From positions 310,001-374,000 of the forward strand of contig JAIXWO010000022.1 in NCBI GenBank assembly GCA_027491235.1: DNA of 64,000 bases, in the 5' to 3' direction. Numbering within the stretch: position 1 is the stretch's first letter; each line of letters opens with the position of its first letter. Positions 51,164 to 60,580 of the stretch are shown piece by piece. A program made the translations under genes and the position numbers. Origin of the DNA: Sphingomonadales bacterium. Lineage in GTDB: Bacteria > Pseudomonadota > Alphaproteobacteria > Sphingomonadales > Sphingomonadaceae. Below the pieces are notes generated by a model that made no database searches, was not told the origin of the DNA, and saw only the letters and a list, made by a program, of their open reading frames with translations.

Positions 51164-54100
51164 TCAGCCCGCGATCTTCGCCAGCCCACGTGACAGTTGC
51201 AGAATGCCATGCAAGCGCGCTTTCGGGTCTGCCCAGGCGCGAGTGATGCTCAGGCGCATGTCGGGGCGCAACTTGGCCGTATCCCCGAGCCTGGCGACAT
51301 AAGCGAGCAGGCCGTCGACCTTCGGGAAGGTGTCGTTCCAGAAGGCCACCAACGCCCCGCGTGGGCCAACGTCGATCTTGGCGATATGTGCCGTCTTTGC
51401 GTTCAGCTTGATCTGAATGAGGGTTAGCAGATTCTCGGTCGGCTCCGGCAAGTTGCCGAACCGGTCGATCATTTCCGCGCCAAACGCCTCGATCTCCTGC
51501 ACCGTCTCCAGCTCGTTCAGGCGGCGATACAGGCCCATGCGCAGATCAAGGTCGGGCACATAAGTGTCGGGGATGAGAACCGGCGCATCGACGGTAATCT
51601 GCGGCGAGAGGTCGCGCACGCTGACATTGGCAAGCCCACCCGCCTTGGCGTCGAGGATCGCTTCCTCCAGCATCGACTGGTAAAGCTCAAAGCCGACCTC
51701 GCGGATATGGCCAGACTGTTCGTCGCCCAAGAGATTGCCCGCACCGCGGATGTCGAGATCGTGGCTCGCCAGCTGGAAGCCTGCCCCGAGACTGTCGAGG
51801 TCGGACAAGGCCTTCAGCCGCTTTTCGGCGGTGTCGGTCATCAAACGGCTCGGTGCGGTCGTTAGATAGGCATAGGCACGCGTCTTGGATCGGCCAACCC
51901 GCCCGCGCAGCTGGTAAAGCTGGGCCAGGCCGAAGCGGTCAGCACGGTGGATGATCATCGTATTCGCGCTCGGAATGTCGAGCCCGCTTTCGATGATCGT
52001 GGTGGAGACAAGCACATCATAGCGCTTGTCATAAAAGGCCGACATGCGTTCCTCGACATCGCCCGGCGCCATTTGGCCATGGGCGACGACATATTTGATC
52101 TCCGGCACTTCCGCGCGTAGGAACTCCTCGATGTCCGGCAGGTCCGCAATGCGCGGCGTGACAAAGAAACTCTGTCCGCCGCGATAATGCTCACGCAGCA
52201 GCGCCTCGCGCAGCACGATCTTGTCCCACGGCATCACATAGGTGCGCACCGCAAGCCGGTCGACCGGCGGCGTCTGGATGACGGACAGCTCGCGCAGGCC
52301 GGACATCGCCATTTGCAGCGTGCGGGGGATGGGGGTCGCGGTCAGCGTCAGGACGTGGACGTCAGCCTTCAGCGCTTTTAGCTTTTCCTTATGGACCACA
52401 CCGAAGCGCTGCTCTTCGTCCACAATGACGAGGCCAAGCCGCTTGAAGGCAATACCCTTGGACAGCAAGGCGTGCGTGCCGATGACGATATCAATGGTGC
52501 CGTCTTCCAAACCTTCCCGCGTCGCCTTGGCTTCGACCGAGCCGACGAGGCGGGACAGACGGCCGATGTTGAGCGGAAAGCCTTGGAAACGCTCAACGAA
52601 ATTCTGAAAATGCTGCCGGGCAAGGAGGGTGGTTGGGCAGATAAGCGCGACCTGCATCCCAGCCATCGCGGCGATGAAGGCGGCCCGGAGCGCGACTTCG
52701 GTCTTGCCGAAGCCGACATCCCCCACGACAAGCCGGTCCATCGGCTTGCCCGCCGCCAGATCCTCGATCACCTCGGCGATCGCGCGCTCCTGATCGTCGG
52801 TTTCCTGATAGGGGAAGCGGTTGACGAATTCGGCATAATGCTGCGAATCCGGCTCGGCCACGTCGCCCGCGCGCAAGGCTCGTAGCGCGGCAGTGGCTAT
52901 GAGTTCGCCCGCAATCTCGCGGATGCGTTCGCGCATCTTCGCCTTGCGGCGCTGCCAGGCCTCGCCGCCCAGACGGTCCAGCGCCACACCGTCGCTGTCG
53001 CTGCCATAGCGCGAGAGGACGTCGATGTTCTCGACAGGCACATAGAGCTTGTCACCGCCCGCATAAGACAGGGCCACACAGTCATGCGGCGCCTGCGACA
53101 CGGGGATCTGGGTCAGACCCTCATAACGGCCAATGCCGTGTTCGGTATGGACGACAAGGTCACCGGGTGAGAGCGTCGCCAGTTCCGCCATGAAGGCATC
53201 GGCGGATTTCTTGCGCTTGGCCCGCCGGACAAGCCGGTCGCCCAGCACATCCTGTTCGGACAACACGGCGATGTTGGGCGCGGTAAAGCCGTGATCGAGC
53301 GGCACAACGACCAGCGCGACGCGGATTTCGTCCTTGCGCTTGCGCGGGGCGCCGACAAAGCCCTGCGCTTCCTGCCAGCTGTCGAGCAACACGGCGCCGG
53401 GCAGCCCATGATCCGCCAGCAAACCTGTCAGACGGTCGCGCGAGCCCTTGGAATAGCAGGCGAGCACCATGCCGCGGTCATTGTGCGCCAGCCCTGCGGC
53501 GTGCGCGGTGAGGGCGTCATAGACATTGTCGCCATTGGTCCGCTCCGGCGCGAAATCGCGCGGACCATCAATGCCGAAATCGATGACTGTGTCCGACGGC
53601 GGCTCATGGAACGGCGTGGCGAGATGGATCGATTTGCTGACGATCGCGGCGTCCCACTGCTTGTGCGTCAAATAGAGTGCATCAGGGGTGAGCGGACGAT
53701 AGCTGCCAGGGTCGGCCGATTGCGCCTTTTCGCGATTGGCATAATAGTCGCCAATCGCCTCAAACCTGCCTTCAATTGCGCCATCGACGCCAAGCTCTCG
53801 CACGATCAGCGGCGTCTCGCCCAGATGCTCAAACAGCGTGGTCAGCTTGTCTTCAATGAGCGGCAGCCAATGGTCCATGCCCGCGAGCCTTCGCCCTTCG
53901 GAGACGGCTTGGTAGAGCGGATCACCCGTGGCGGTCGCACCAAACAGATCGCGATAGCGTGTCCGGAAGCGCTTGATGCCGTCTTCATCGAGCAGGGCTT
54001 CAGAGGCGGGGAGGAGGGTGAAGCCTTCATCCGCCCGCCCGGTGGTCCGCTGGTCTGACGGATCAAAGGTGCGGACGGTTTCAATCTCGTCGCCGAAAAA

Positions 54101-54649
54101 GTCGAGCCGAAGCCCGTGCGGCATTCCGGATGGAAAAAGATCGACGAGCCCGCCACGAACGGCGAATTCGCCTGCGTCCGCAACAGTATCGGTGCGGACA
54201 TAGCCATTGGCCTGTAACAGCTCGGCCAGCTTGTCGCGGTCGATCCGCGCGCCGGGGGCGAGATGGGCGGTCAGCTGCCGAATGCGGAACGGTGTCAACA
54301 CGCGCTGCGTGGCGGCGTTGGCCGTCGTGATCAAAAGCTGCGGCTTGTCCGTCTTGCGCTGAAGTGCGGCGAGCGTCGCCAGACGTTCAGAGGTGACCCG
54401 CAGCGAGGGGGAGGCGCGGTCATAGGGCAGGCAATCCCAAGACGGGAAAGTGAGCACCTCAACTTCTGGAGCAAACCAGTTGGCAGCATCCGCAAGCGCG
54501 CGCATCGACACTTCGTCCGACGCGATAAAGACGGCCCGGCCATCGGCGGCGCGGGCAAGATCCGTCATGAGCCAAGGCAGGAACCCGGCTGGGGCGCCCG
54601 CCAGTGTGAGCGGTGTTGCGGACTTGAGAAGCTGGGTGAGCTCGATCAC
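51164..54649 (-). CDS. mfd: Transcription-repair coupling factor
   Basis: 1161 residues; it removes stalled RNA polymerase and recruits UvrA. The start is a GTG that overlaps the sdhE stop (GTGA), beginning VIELTQLLKSATPLTLAGAPAG. The UvrB-like N-terminal domain has FPSWDCLPYDRASPS. The polymerase-binding domain is around LVVHTEHGIGRYEGL and GGDKLYVPVENIDVLSRYG. Helicase motifs are GDVGFGKTEVALRAAF (Walker A), DEEQRFG, TATPIPRTLQMAMSGLRELS, VSTTIIESGLDIPSANTMII and QLRGRVGRS. The C-terminal UvrA-masking domain closes the protein. Confidence 0.97.
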   Translation of the reverse strand: MIELTQLLKSATPLTLAGAPAGFLPWLMTDLARAADGRAVFIASDEVSMRALADAANWFAPEVEVLTFPSWDCLPYDRASPSLRVTSERLATLAALQRKTDKPQLLITTANAATQRVLTPFRIRQLTAHLAPGARIDRDKLAELLQANGYVRTDTVADAGEFAVRGGLVDLFPSGMPHGLRLDFFGDEIETVRTFDPSDQRTTGRADEGFTLLPASEALLDEDGIKRFRTRYRDLFGATATGDPLYQAVSEGRRLAGMDHWLPLIEDKLTTLFEHLGETPLIVRELGVDGAIEGRFEAIGDYYANREKAQSADPGSYRPLTPDALYLTHKQWDAAIVSKSIHLATPFHEPPSDTVIDFGIDGPRDFAPERTNGDNVYDALTAHAAGLAHNDRGMVLACYSKGSRDRLTGLLADHGLPGAVLLDSWQEAQGFVGAPRKRKDEIRVALVVVPLDHGFTAPNIAVLSEQDVLGDRLVRRAKRKKSADAFMAELATLSPGDLVVHTEHGIGRYEGLTQIPVSQAPHDCVALSYAGGDKLYVPVENIDVLSRYGSDSDGVALDRLGGEAWQRRKAKMRERIREIAGELIATAALRALRAGDVAEPDSQHYAEFVNRFPYQETDDQERAIAEVIEDLAAGKPMDRLVVGDVGFGKTEVALRAAFIAAMAGMQVALICPTTLLARQHFQNFVERFQGFPLNIGRLSRLVGSVEAKATREGLEDGTIDIVIGTHALLSKGIAFKRLGLVIVDEEQRFGVVHKEKLKALKADVHVLTLTATPIPRTLQMAMSGLRELSVIQTPPVDRLAVRTYVMPWDKIVLREALLREHYRGGQSFFVTPRIADLPDIEEFLRAEVPEIKYVVAHGQMAPGDVEERMSAFYDKRYDVLVSTTIIESGLDIPSANTMIIHRADRFGLAQLYQLRGRVGRSKTRAYAYLTTAPSRLMTDTAEKRLKALSDLDSLGAGFQLASHDLDIRGAGNLLGDEQSGHIREVGFELYQSMLEEAILDAKAGGLANVSVRDLSPQITVDAPVLIPDTYVPDLDLRMGLYRRLNELETVQEIEAFGAEMIDRFGNLPEPTENLLTLIQIKLNAKTAHIAKIDVGPRGALVAFWNDTFPKVDGLLAYVARLGDTAKLRPDMRLSITRAWADPKARLHGILQLSRGLAKIAG

Positions 54650-54912
54650 TCGGGAATCCGGATGAAGTCGAGTTTTTGGAATGCGACCATCATCGGGCCC
54701 TGCCATTCGGCCGGAACAGGGATGGAGCCCATGGCCCAACCGATGATATCGACGTCTTGCTCGTCCATAAGTTTCTCGAACCAGACGATTTCCGAGTCAC
54801 TCCAATTGGCAGCATGCGCGTCAAAAAATCCGCCGACCATATAGTCGGCTTCGCGGGTGCCCCGATGCCATGCCCGGAACTTCAGTCGTTTCAGCCGCGT
54901 ATCGTCTTCCAT
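54646..54912 (-). CDS. sdhE: Succinate dehydrogenase assembly factor SdhE (DUF339)
   Basis: 88 residues, a small helical protein that promotes covalent attachment of FAD to SdhA. The signature RGTREADYMVGGFF (family form RGxxExD) is followed by EIVWFEKLMDEQDVDIIGWAMG. The start is the ATG at 54912; a very long open frame continues upstream through recG on the opposite strand but is an artefact of GC-rich sequence. It overlaps mfd by 4 bp and is divergent from recG, a neighbourhood I recall as usual for alphaproteobacterial sdhE. Confidence 0.93.
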   Translation of the reverse strand: MEDDTRLKRLKFRAWHRGTREADYMVGGFFDAHAANWSDSEIVWFEKLMDEQDVDIIGWAMGSIPVPAEWQGPMMVAFQKLDFIRIPE

Positions 54913-54984
54913 TTTCCAACGCCAATTGGCCGGCGGGCGTTTTGACGCTTGCGCAGGCTGGGGTAAGGGTGTTGCGGGATAGCC

Positions 54985-57045
54985 ATGCGACCAGAACTTC
55001 TCAACCCGATCTTTGCCGAAGTGACTGCCCTTAAGGGCATCGGCCCGCAGCTTGCGCGCCCGCTTGAGCGGTTGGGCCTGCATAAGTTGGTCGATATCCT
55101 CTTTCACCTGCCAACGGGCTTTGTAGACCGGCTGCGCGTTGATGGCCTGCGGATGAGCGATGCAGGCCGCGTCATCACGATTGAACTGACGCCCATGGAT
55201 TACCGTGCCAGTGGGGGCAGGGGGCCGTTCCGCGTCTGGGCGGCGGACCCGAACGGCGACATGATTGCGCTTGTTTACTTTGGCGGAAATCCGGGCTGGG
55301 CGAAAAAGCTGTTGCCGCTGGGCGAACCGAGGATCGTTTCCGGCAAGCTGGAGGCTTACGGGCAGGACCTGCAGATGGTCCACCCGGACTATGTGCTGAA
55401 ACCGGAAGAGGCGGGCAGTCTGCCTGAGCGGGAGCCTGTCTATCCCTTGTCGGATGGCCTGACGGGCCGACGGATGCAACAATTGGCCACACAGGCCGTG
55501 GAGCGCGCACCAGACCTTCCGGAATGGATCGACGCCTCGCTCCATGCCCAGCGCGACTGGCCATCCTGGCGAGAGGCGATTGGCGCCATCCATGCGGACC
55601 CTGCCGACGCCAAAGCGCGGGAGCGGCTCGCTTATGACGAGATCTTTGCCAACCAGCTCGCACTGATGCTGGTGCGGGCGTCCTCGCGGCGCAGGCGGGG
55701 CGTTCCGCTGCAGGGCGACGGGCGGCTGCGGGATATGCTGAAGCTGCCCTATTCGCTCACGGGCGCACAGAAGCGGACGATTTCGGAGATTGAAGGGGAC
55801 CTTATTCAGTCCATCCCGATGGTCCGCCTGCTTCAAGGTGATGTGGGGGCCGGCAAAACGATGGTCGCGCTCCACGCCATGCTCGCCGCCGTTGAGGCGG
55901 GGGCACAAGCGGCGATGCTCGCCCCGACCGAAATCCTCGCCCGCCAGCATTTTGAAACGATCACGCGCCAATTGGCAGGGCTTCCTTTGACGGTTGCCAT
56001 CCTGACGGGCCGGGACAAGGGCCGCGCGCGCGAATCGACACTGATGGGGCTGGCCGATGGCAGCATCGACATTCTGATCGGTACCCACGCCATTTTCCAG
56101 GAGGCGGTGGCGTATAAGCGGCTTGGCCTTGCCGTCATTGACGAGCAGCACCGCTTCGGCGTCGCCCAGCGGCTGTTGCTGACCCAGAAGGCGGAAAAGC
56201 CGCCGCATCTGCTGGTGATGACCGCGACACCCATTCCGCGCACGCTGACGCTGTCCAACTATGGTGAGATGGATGTCAGCAGGCTCGACGAGATGCCGCC
56301 CGGCCGCCAGCCGATCGACACGCGCGTCATGTCCGGTGACCGGCTGGATGAGGTGGTCGAAGGGCTGTCGCGCCATATCGGGCGCGGCGGGCAGGCCTAT
56401 TGGGTGTGCCCGCTGGTTGAAGATAATGAGGATAGTGACCGGGCTGCCGCCGAAGCGCGCTATGAAGAGCTGTCGATGCGCTTCCCTGGCAAGGTTGGGC
56501 TCGTCCACGGCCGGATGAAGGGGCCGGAGAAGGACGCCGTCATGGCGCGCTTTGCGGCGAATGAGCTTGCGGTGCTCGTGGCGACGACAGTGATCGAAGT
56601 CGGCGTCGATGTGCCCAATTCCACGCTGATGATCATCGAGGATGCCGAACGCTTCGGCCTTGCCCAGCTGCACCAGCTGCGCGGACGCGTTGGGCGGGGC
56701 AGCGAGAAGTCGGTGTGCCTGCTGCTGCGGGGCGGCGCGCTCAGCGAAACGGCGCGCGCACGACTGGCATTGATGCGGGAGACGAATGACGGGTTTCGGA
56801 TTGCCGAAGAAGATTTGAAACTGCGTGGCGCCGGGGAAATCCTCGGCACGCGGCAATCCGGCGAAGCGGCGTTCCGCATCGCCTCGCCCGAACAGGTCTC
56901 CAGTCTGATCCATGTGGCAACCGACGACGCACGGCTGCTCGTAGACCGGGATGGCGGTTTGGCGAGCGTGCGGGGGGAGGCGGCGCGGCTCGCGCTTTAT
57001 CTGTTTGAACGCGATGCGGCGGTGGCCCTGATCAAAGCAGGCTGA
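54985..57045 (+). CDS. recG: ATP-dependent DNA helicase RecG
   Basis: 686 residues; it remodels stalled forks and Holliday junctions. The N-terminal part has LKGIGPQLARPLERLGLHKLVDILFHLPTGFVDR and the wedge OB domain. Helicase motifs are QGDVGAGKTMVALHAM, APTEILARQHFETI, DEQHRFGVAQR, TATPIPRTLTLSNYGEMDVS, VATTVIEVGVDVPNSTLMII and QLHQLRGRVGRG. The C-terminal hook has LKLRGAGEILGTRQSGEAAFR. The length is close to the 693 residues of E. coli RecG. It begins 72 bp from the divergent sdhE. Confidence 0.97.
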   Translation: MRPELLNPIFAEVTALKGIGPQLARPLERLGLHKLVDILFHLPTGFVDRLRVDGLRMSDAGRVITIELTPMDYRASGGRGPFRVWAADPNGDMIALVYFGGNPGWAKKLLPLGEPRIVSGKLEAYGQDLQMVHPDYVLKPEEAGSLPEREPVYPLSDGLTGRRMQQLATQAVERAPDLPEWIDASLHAQRDWPSWREAIGAIHADPADAKARERLAYDEIFANQLALMLVRASSRRRRGVPLQGDGRLRDMLKLPYSLTGAQKRTISEIEGDLIQSIPMVRLLQGDVGAGKTMVALHAMLAAVEAGAQAAMLAPTEILARQHFETITRQLAGLPLTVAILTGRDKGRARESTLMGLADGSIDILIGTHAIFQEAVAYKRLGLAVIDEQHRFGVAQRLLLTQKAEKPPHLLVMTATPIPRTLTLSNYGEMDVSRLDEMPPGRQPIDTRVMSGDRLDEVVEGLSRHIGRGGQAYWVCPLVEDNEDSDRAAAEARYEELSMRFPGKVGLVHGRMKGPEKDAVMARFAANELAVLVATTVIEVGVDVPNSTLMIIEDAERFGLAQLHQLRGRVGRGSEKSVCLLLRGGALSETARARLALMRETNDGFRIAEEDLKLRGAGEILGTRQSGEAAFRIASPEQVSSLIHVATDDARLLVDRDGGLASVRGEAARLALYLFERDAAVALIKAG

Positions 57046-57053
57046 TCCGCCGG

Positions 57054-57386
57054 TCAATCGGTGGCGTGCATATGCTCCAGCATGTCGACGTAGAGCTGGC
57101 TCAACGGCCGGTCGAACTGCACACCATGCTGTTCATTGAAGAACCAGACCACACGTCCGCCCGCCCAGCCAAGACCGGGCATGTCGATCATGATGGCAGT
57201 GTTTTCTTCCAAAGTCTTGGCCGCGTGCATCATCACGCCGCCGGTCGACAGGTTGACGAGTTCCACGTCCACCCGTTCCATGCCTCGCAGCCCTGCTGTG
57301 GTGCGGATAGAGACAGCCGCGCGCGCCGCGCGACGGCGCTCTGCGGAAAACATCTGCGCGGCAAGTGTGGTCTGCATGTGCGACAT
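57054..57386 (-). CDS. PilZ-domain protein
   Basis: 110 residues. The c-di-GMP-binding PilZ pattern is present: an Arg-rich first motif (SAERRRAARAAVSIRT) and the second motif in VELVNLSTGGVMMHAA, which fits (D/N)xSxxG. The beta-barrel continues to MPGLGWAGGRVVWFFNEQHGVQFDRPL. Being a single domain, it could be an adaptor for motility or polysaccharide output. It is convergent with recG (8-bp gap). Binding of c-di-GMP is a family inference. Confidence 0.88.
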   Translation of the reverse strand: MSHMQTTLAAQMFSAERRRAARAAVSIRTTAGLRGMERVDVELVNLSTGGVMMHAAKTLEENTAIMIDMPGLGWAGGRVVWFFNEQHGVQFDRPLSQLYVDMLEHMHATD

Positions 57387-57475
57387 GAAACGTCTGCCCC
57401 GGTTGAAACCGACCGCACACTGATGCTCACCCTCGCAAGAAAGACCTAAAGCGACTGGGCAACAGTTGGTTAAGC

Positions 57476-58705
57476 TTAAGCGGCCTTAACCAGAAGGCCG
57501 TGGCGTTTTTTGCCGAGACTGAGCTTGATGTCGCCCGAAACGGTAACAACCGCGTCGGCGGCGGACACGACATTGTCGTCCACCTTGACCGCGCCTTCGG
57601 CTATCTTGCGCTTGGCTTCGCCGCGCGAGGCGCAAAAGCCAAGGCCGACCAGCGCATCGAGGATTTCGATCGATCCGCCCGGCACCTCAAACCGCGGCAG
57701 GTCTGCCCCTGTGCCGCCCTCGGCGAAGGTCTGGCGCGCGGTTTCAGCAGCGGCCTTCGCAGCGTCCTCTCCACGACACAGGCGTGTCGCTTCATTGGCG
57801 AGCACGATTTTGGCGTCGTTAATTTCGGCGCCCTGCAGGGCTTCCAGCCGGGCGATCTCGTCCAACGGCAAATCGGTGAACAGGCGCAGGAATTTGCCGA
57901 CATCGCTGTCGTCCGAATTGCGCCAGAATTGCCAATAGTCATAGGCTGGAAGCTGCGCTTCGTTGAGCCAGATCGCGCCGGAGACCGACTTGCCCATTTT
58001 GGTCCCGTCGGATTTAGTGATGAGGGGCGTTGTCAGGCCGAACACTTCGGCGCCGTCCATCCGGCGCGACAGTTCGACACCGTTGACGATATTGCCCCAT
58101 TGGTCGCTGCCGCCCATTTGCAGCCGGACGTCCATGTTCTGGCAAAGGTGACGGAAATCATAGCCTTGCAGGATCATGTAGTTGAATTCTAGGAAGGTCA
58201 TAGGCTGTTCGCGCTCCAGCCGCAGCTTGACCGAGTCAAAGCTGAGCATGCGGTTCACCGTGAAATGCGTGCCGACCTTCTGGAGCATTTCGATATAGCC
58301 GAGCTTGCCCAACCAATCATGGTTGTTGACCATCACCGCGTCGGTCGGCCCATCGCCGAAGACGAGGAATTTCTCGAACGCCGTGCGGATCGACGCGATG
58401 TTGCTCTCGATCGCGTCATCGCTCAGCATCTTGCGGACTTCGTCCTTGCCCGTCGGGTCGCCGATCCGCGTTGTGCCGCCGCCCATCAGAACGACCGGCT
58501 TGTGACCCGCCTGTTGAAGCCGGCGCAGTAGCATGATCGAGACCAGATTGCCGACGTGCAGGGAAGGTGCGGTCGCATCAAACCCGACATATCCGGGCAC
58601 GATCTGTGTCGCGGCCAGCTTATCCAGCGCCTCGCCATCGGTGATCTGGTGGATGTAGCCGCGGTCTGAAAGGATGCGGAGAAGGTCTGATTTAAAGCCG
58701 GTCAT
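57476..58705 (-). CDS. tyrS: Tyrosyl-tRNA synthetase
   Basis: 409 residues from the ATG beginning [20 protein letters not shown]; longer in-frame extensions cross the promoter region. This is a class I synthetase. The HIGH-like motif is in [22 protein letters not shown], tyrosine recognition is in [12 protein letters not shown] and [12 protein letters not shown], and the KMSKS motif is KMGKS in [15 protein letters not shown]-terminal S4 RNA-binding domain follows, [22 protein letters not shown]. Confidence 0.97.
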   Translation of the reverse strand: MTGFKSDLLRILSDRGYIHQITDGEALDKLAATQIVPGYVGFDATAPSLHVGNLVSIMLLRRLQQAGHKPVVLMGGGTTRIGDPTGKDEVRKMLSDDAIESNIASIRTAFEKFLVFGDGPTDAVMVNNHDWLGKLGYIEMLQKVGTHFTVNRMLSFDSVKLRLEREQPMTFLEFNYMILQGYDFRHLCQNMDVRLQMGGSDQWGNIVNGVELSRRMDGAEVFGLTTPLITKSDGTKMGKSVSGAIWLNEAQLPAYDYWQFWRNSDDSDVGKFLRLFTDLPLDEIARLEALQGAEINDAKIVLANEATRLCRGEDAAKAAAETARQTFAEGGTGADLPRFEVPGGSIEILDALVGLGFCASRGEAKRKIAEGAVKVDDNVVSAADAVVTVSGDIKLSLGKKRHGLLVKAA

Positions 58706-58794
58706 GATGGCCGCGCGCTTAGCAGGCCTTTGGCGGAAAGGGAACGGGGCGGGGTGGACTTGATAAATCGGACTTCCCCGTCCAATCCGGTGAC

Positions 58795-59367
58795 ATGACC
58801 CCAGCCCAGATCCTCGCCACGCAGCGCCTCGTTCCACATCCGACGACGCCGTGCCAAGCTCTTGATTTTATTGAGGTGGGAGTGGGCTTTGAAAATCCCC
58901 AACTGAAGCTTCAATTTCGGCTGTCCGGACAGATGGTCGGCATCGCCATTCCCGGCCCCGAAGAGCCGGTCCGTTCGGTCGGATTGTGGGAAGAAACCTG
59001 CTGTGAGGCGTTTCTGAAACCTTCGGGCAGTGACGCCTATTATGAGTTCAACCTGTCCCCTTCATCGCAATGGGCGGTGTTCGATTTCACCGGATATCGG
59101 GAGAATTTCCGTCAACTTGATGTGGGCCGTGCGCCGGTCATCGACTGCGCGGCGACCCCGGATGAGCTGGTTCTGGACGCGGTGATTGACCTGTCGATGC
59201 TGCCGCCCGCTGTGCACGCGCAGGATTGGGCGCTCGGCCTGTCCTGTGTTGTGAAGGCAAAGGACGGGACGATGTCTTATTGGGCGCTCGCTCATCCACC
59301 GGAAAAGCCGGATTTTCACGATAGCAATTGCTTTGCGTTGACGTTGGAGGCAGCAAGACGCGCATGA
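58795..59367 (+). CDS. DOMON-like domain protein
   Basis: 190 residues, beta-rich. The pattern [65 protein letters not shown] matches the bacterial DOMON-like family (CBM9-related sandwich). [10 protein letters not shown] and YYEFNLSPS are its hallmark strands. There is no signal peptide. The 3' end overlaps the NamZ-like gene by 4 bp (ATGA), so the two are co-translated. Ligand and role are unknown; a sugar-binding fold would fit a cell-wall context. Confidence 0.85.
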   Translation: MTPAQILATQRLVPHPTTPCQALDFIEVGVGFENPQLKLQFRLSGQMVGIAIPGPEEPVRSVGLWEETCCEAFLKPSGSDAYYEFNLSPSSQWAVFDFTGYRENFRQLDVGRAPVIDCAATPDELVLDAVIDLSMLPPAVHAQDWALGLSCVVKAKDGTMSYWALAHPPEKPDFHDSNCFALTLEAARRA

Positions 59368-60569
59368 AATTCGGTATTGATCGCCTCATTGCGGACCCGG
59401 CGCTCCGCCAGCAATTGGCCGGAAAGCGCGTCGCGCTGGTCGCCCATCCCGCCTCGGTCACGGCAGACCTGACGCACAGTCTTGATGCGCTAGCCAAATG
59501 CCCGGAAATCACGCTGACGGCGGCCTTTGGTCCGCAACACGGCCTGCGCGGAGATAAGCAGGACAATATGGTGGAGTCGCCCGACTTCACCGATCCGCAG
59601 CACGGCATTCCGGTCTTCAGCCTCTATGGCGAAGTGCGCCGCCCGACGGGGCAGGCGATGGGCACGTTTGACGTGGTTCTAATTGATTTGCAGGATCTTG
59701 GCTGCCGTATCTACACCTTCATCACAACGCTGCTGTACATCCTTGAGGCCGCGACCGAGCACGGCAAAGAGGTTTGGGTGCTTGATCGCCCCAATCCTGC
59801 CGGCCGGCCCATTGAAGGCTTGACGCTGCGGGCCGGCTGGGAAAGCTTTGTGGGGGCAGGGCCCATCCCGATGCGCCACGGCCTGACGATGGGCGAGTTG
59901 GGCCAATGGTTTATCGCGCACTTCAATCTCGACGTGAAATACCGCGTGATCGAGATGGAAGGTTACGCGCCGGACACTGGCCCCGGTTTCGGCTGGCCGC
60001 AGGACCGCGTGTGGATCAACCCCAGCCCCAATGCGGCCAACGTCAACATGGCGCGCGCTTATGCCGGCACGGTGATGGTTGAAGGTGCGACATTGTCGGA
60101 AGGCCGGGGCACAACACGCCCGCTCGAAATCTTCGGGGCGCCCGATATCGACGCCCGCGCGGTGATTGCGAAGATGCACGAACTTGCGCCGCACTGGCTT
60201 AGCGGCTGCACGCTGCGTGACATTTGGTTTGAACCAACATTTCATAAGCATGTCGGGATGTTGTGCGCGGGAGTTCATATTCATGCCGAAGGGCCGGGCT
60301 ATGACAATGCTGCCTTTAAGCCTTGGCGCCTGCAAGCGCTCGCCTTCAAGGCGATCCGCGCGCTCTATCCGGACTATCCCATCTGGCGCGGCAAGGATTT
60401 CAAGTACGAATATACCGATGACGTCCTCGCCATCGATGTGATCAACGGCGGCCCGGCCTTGCGCGAATGGGTTGATAATCCTGAGGCGACTGCGGCGGAC
60501 CTAGACGCAATCACGCTGCCGGACGAACAGGCATGGGCCGAGGAACGGCGTCCGTTCCTGCTCTATTAA
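59364..60569 (+). CDS. NamZ-type exo-beta-N-acetylmuramidase (DUF1343)
   Basis: 401 residues of the DUF1343 family, whose Bacillus member NamZ removes terminal N-acetylmuramic acid from wall fragments. Visible motifs are FGPQHGLRGDKQDNM, FSLYGEVRRPTG, FDVVLIDLQDLGCRIYTFITTLLYILEAA, VLDRPNPAGRPIEG and GEGTTRPFE-like EGRGTTRPLEIFGAPDI. No signal peptide is seen, so it may act on imported muropeptides in the cytoplasm. It is followed 11 bp later by an M24 peptidase gene. Confidence 0.88.
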   Translation: MKFGIDRLIADPALRQQLAGKRVALVAHPASVTADLTHSLDALAKCPEITLTAAFGPQHGLRGDKQDNMVESPDFTDPQHGIPVFSLYGEVRRPTGQAMGTFDVVLIDLQDLGCRIYTFITTLLYILEAATEHGKEVWVLDRPNPAGRPIEGLTLRAGWESFVGAGPIPMRHGLTMGELGQWFIAHFNLDVKYRVIEMEGYAPDTGPGFGWPQDRVWINPSPNAANVNMARAYAGTVMVEGATLSEGRGTTRPLEIFGAPDIDARAVIAKMHELAPHWLSGCTLRDIWFEPTFHKHVGMLCAGVHIHAEGPGYDNAAFKPWRLQALAFKAIRALYPDYPIWRGKDFKYEYTDDVLAIDVINGGPALREWVDNPEATAADLDAITLPDEQAWAEERRPFLLY

Positions 60570-60580
60570 AGGAACGGACG

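Noticed and set aside
54646..57057. An 803-codon minus-strand open frame across recG
   Set aside because: Only its last 88 codons (sdhE) make sense; the rest mirrors recG codon usage and has no domain.
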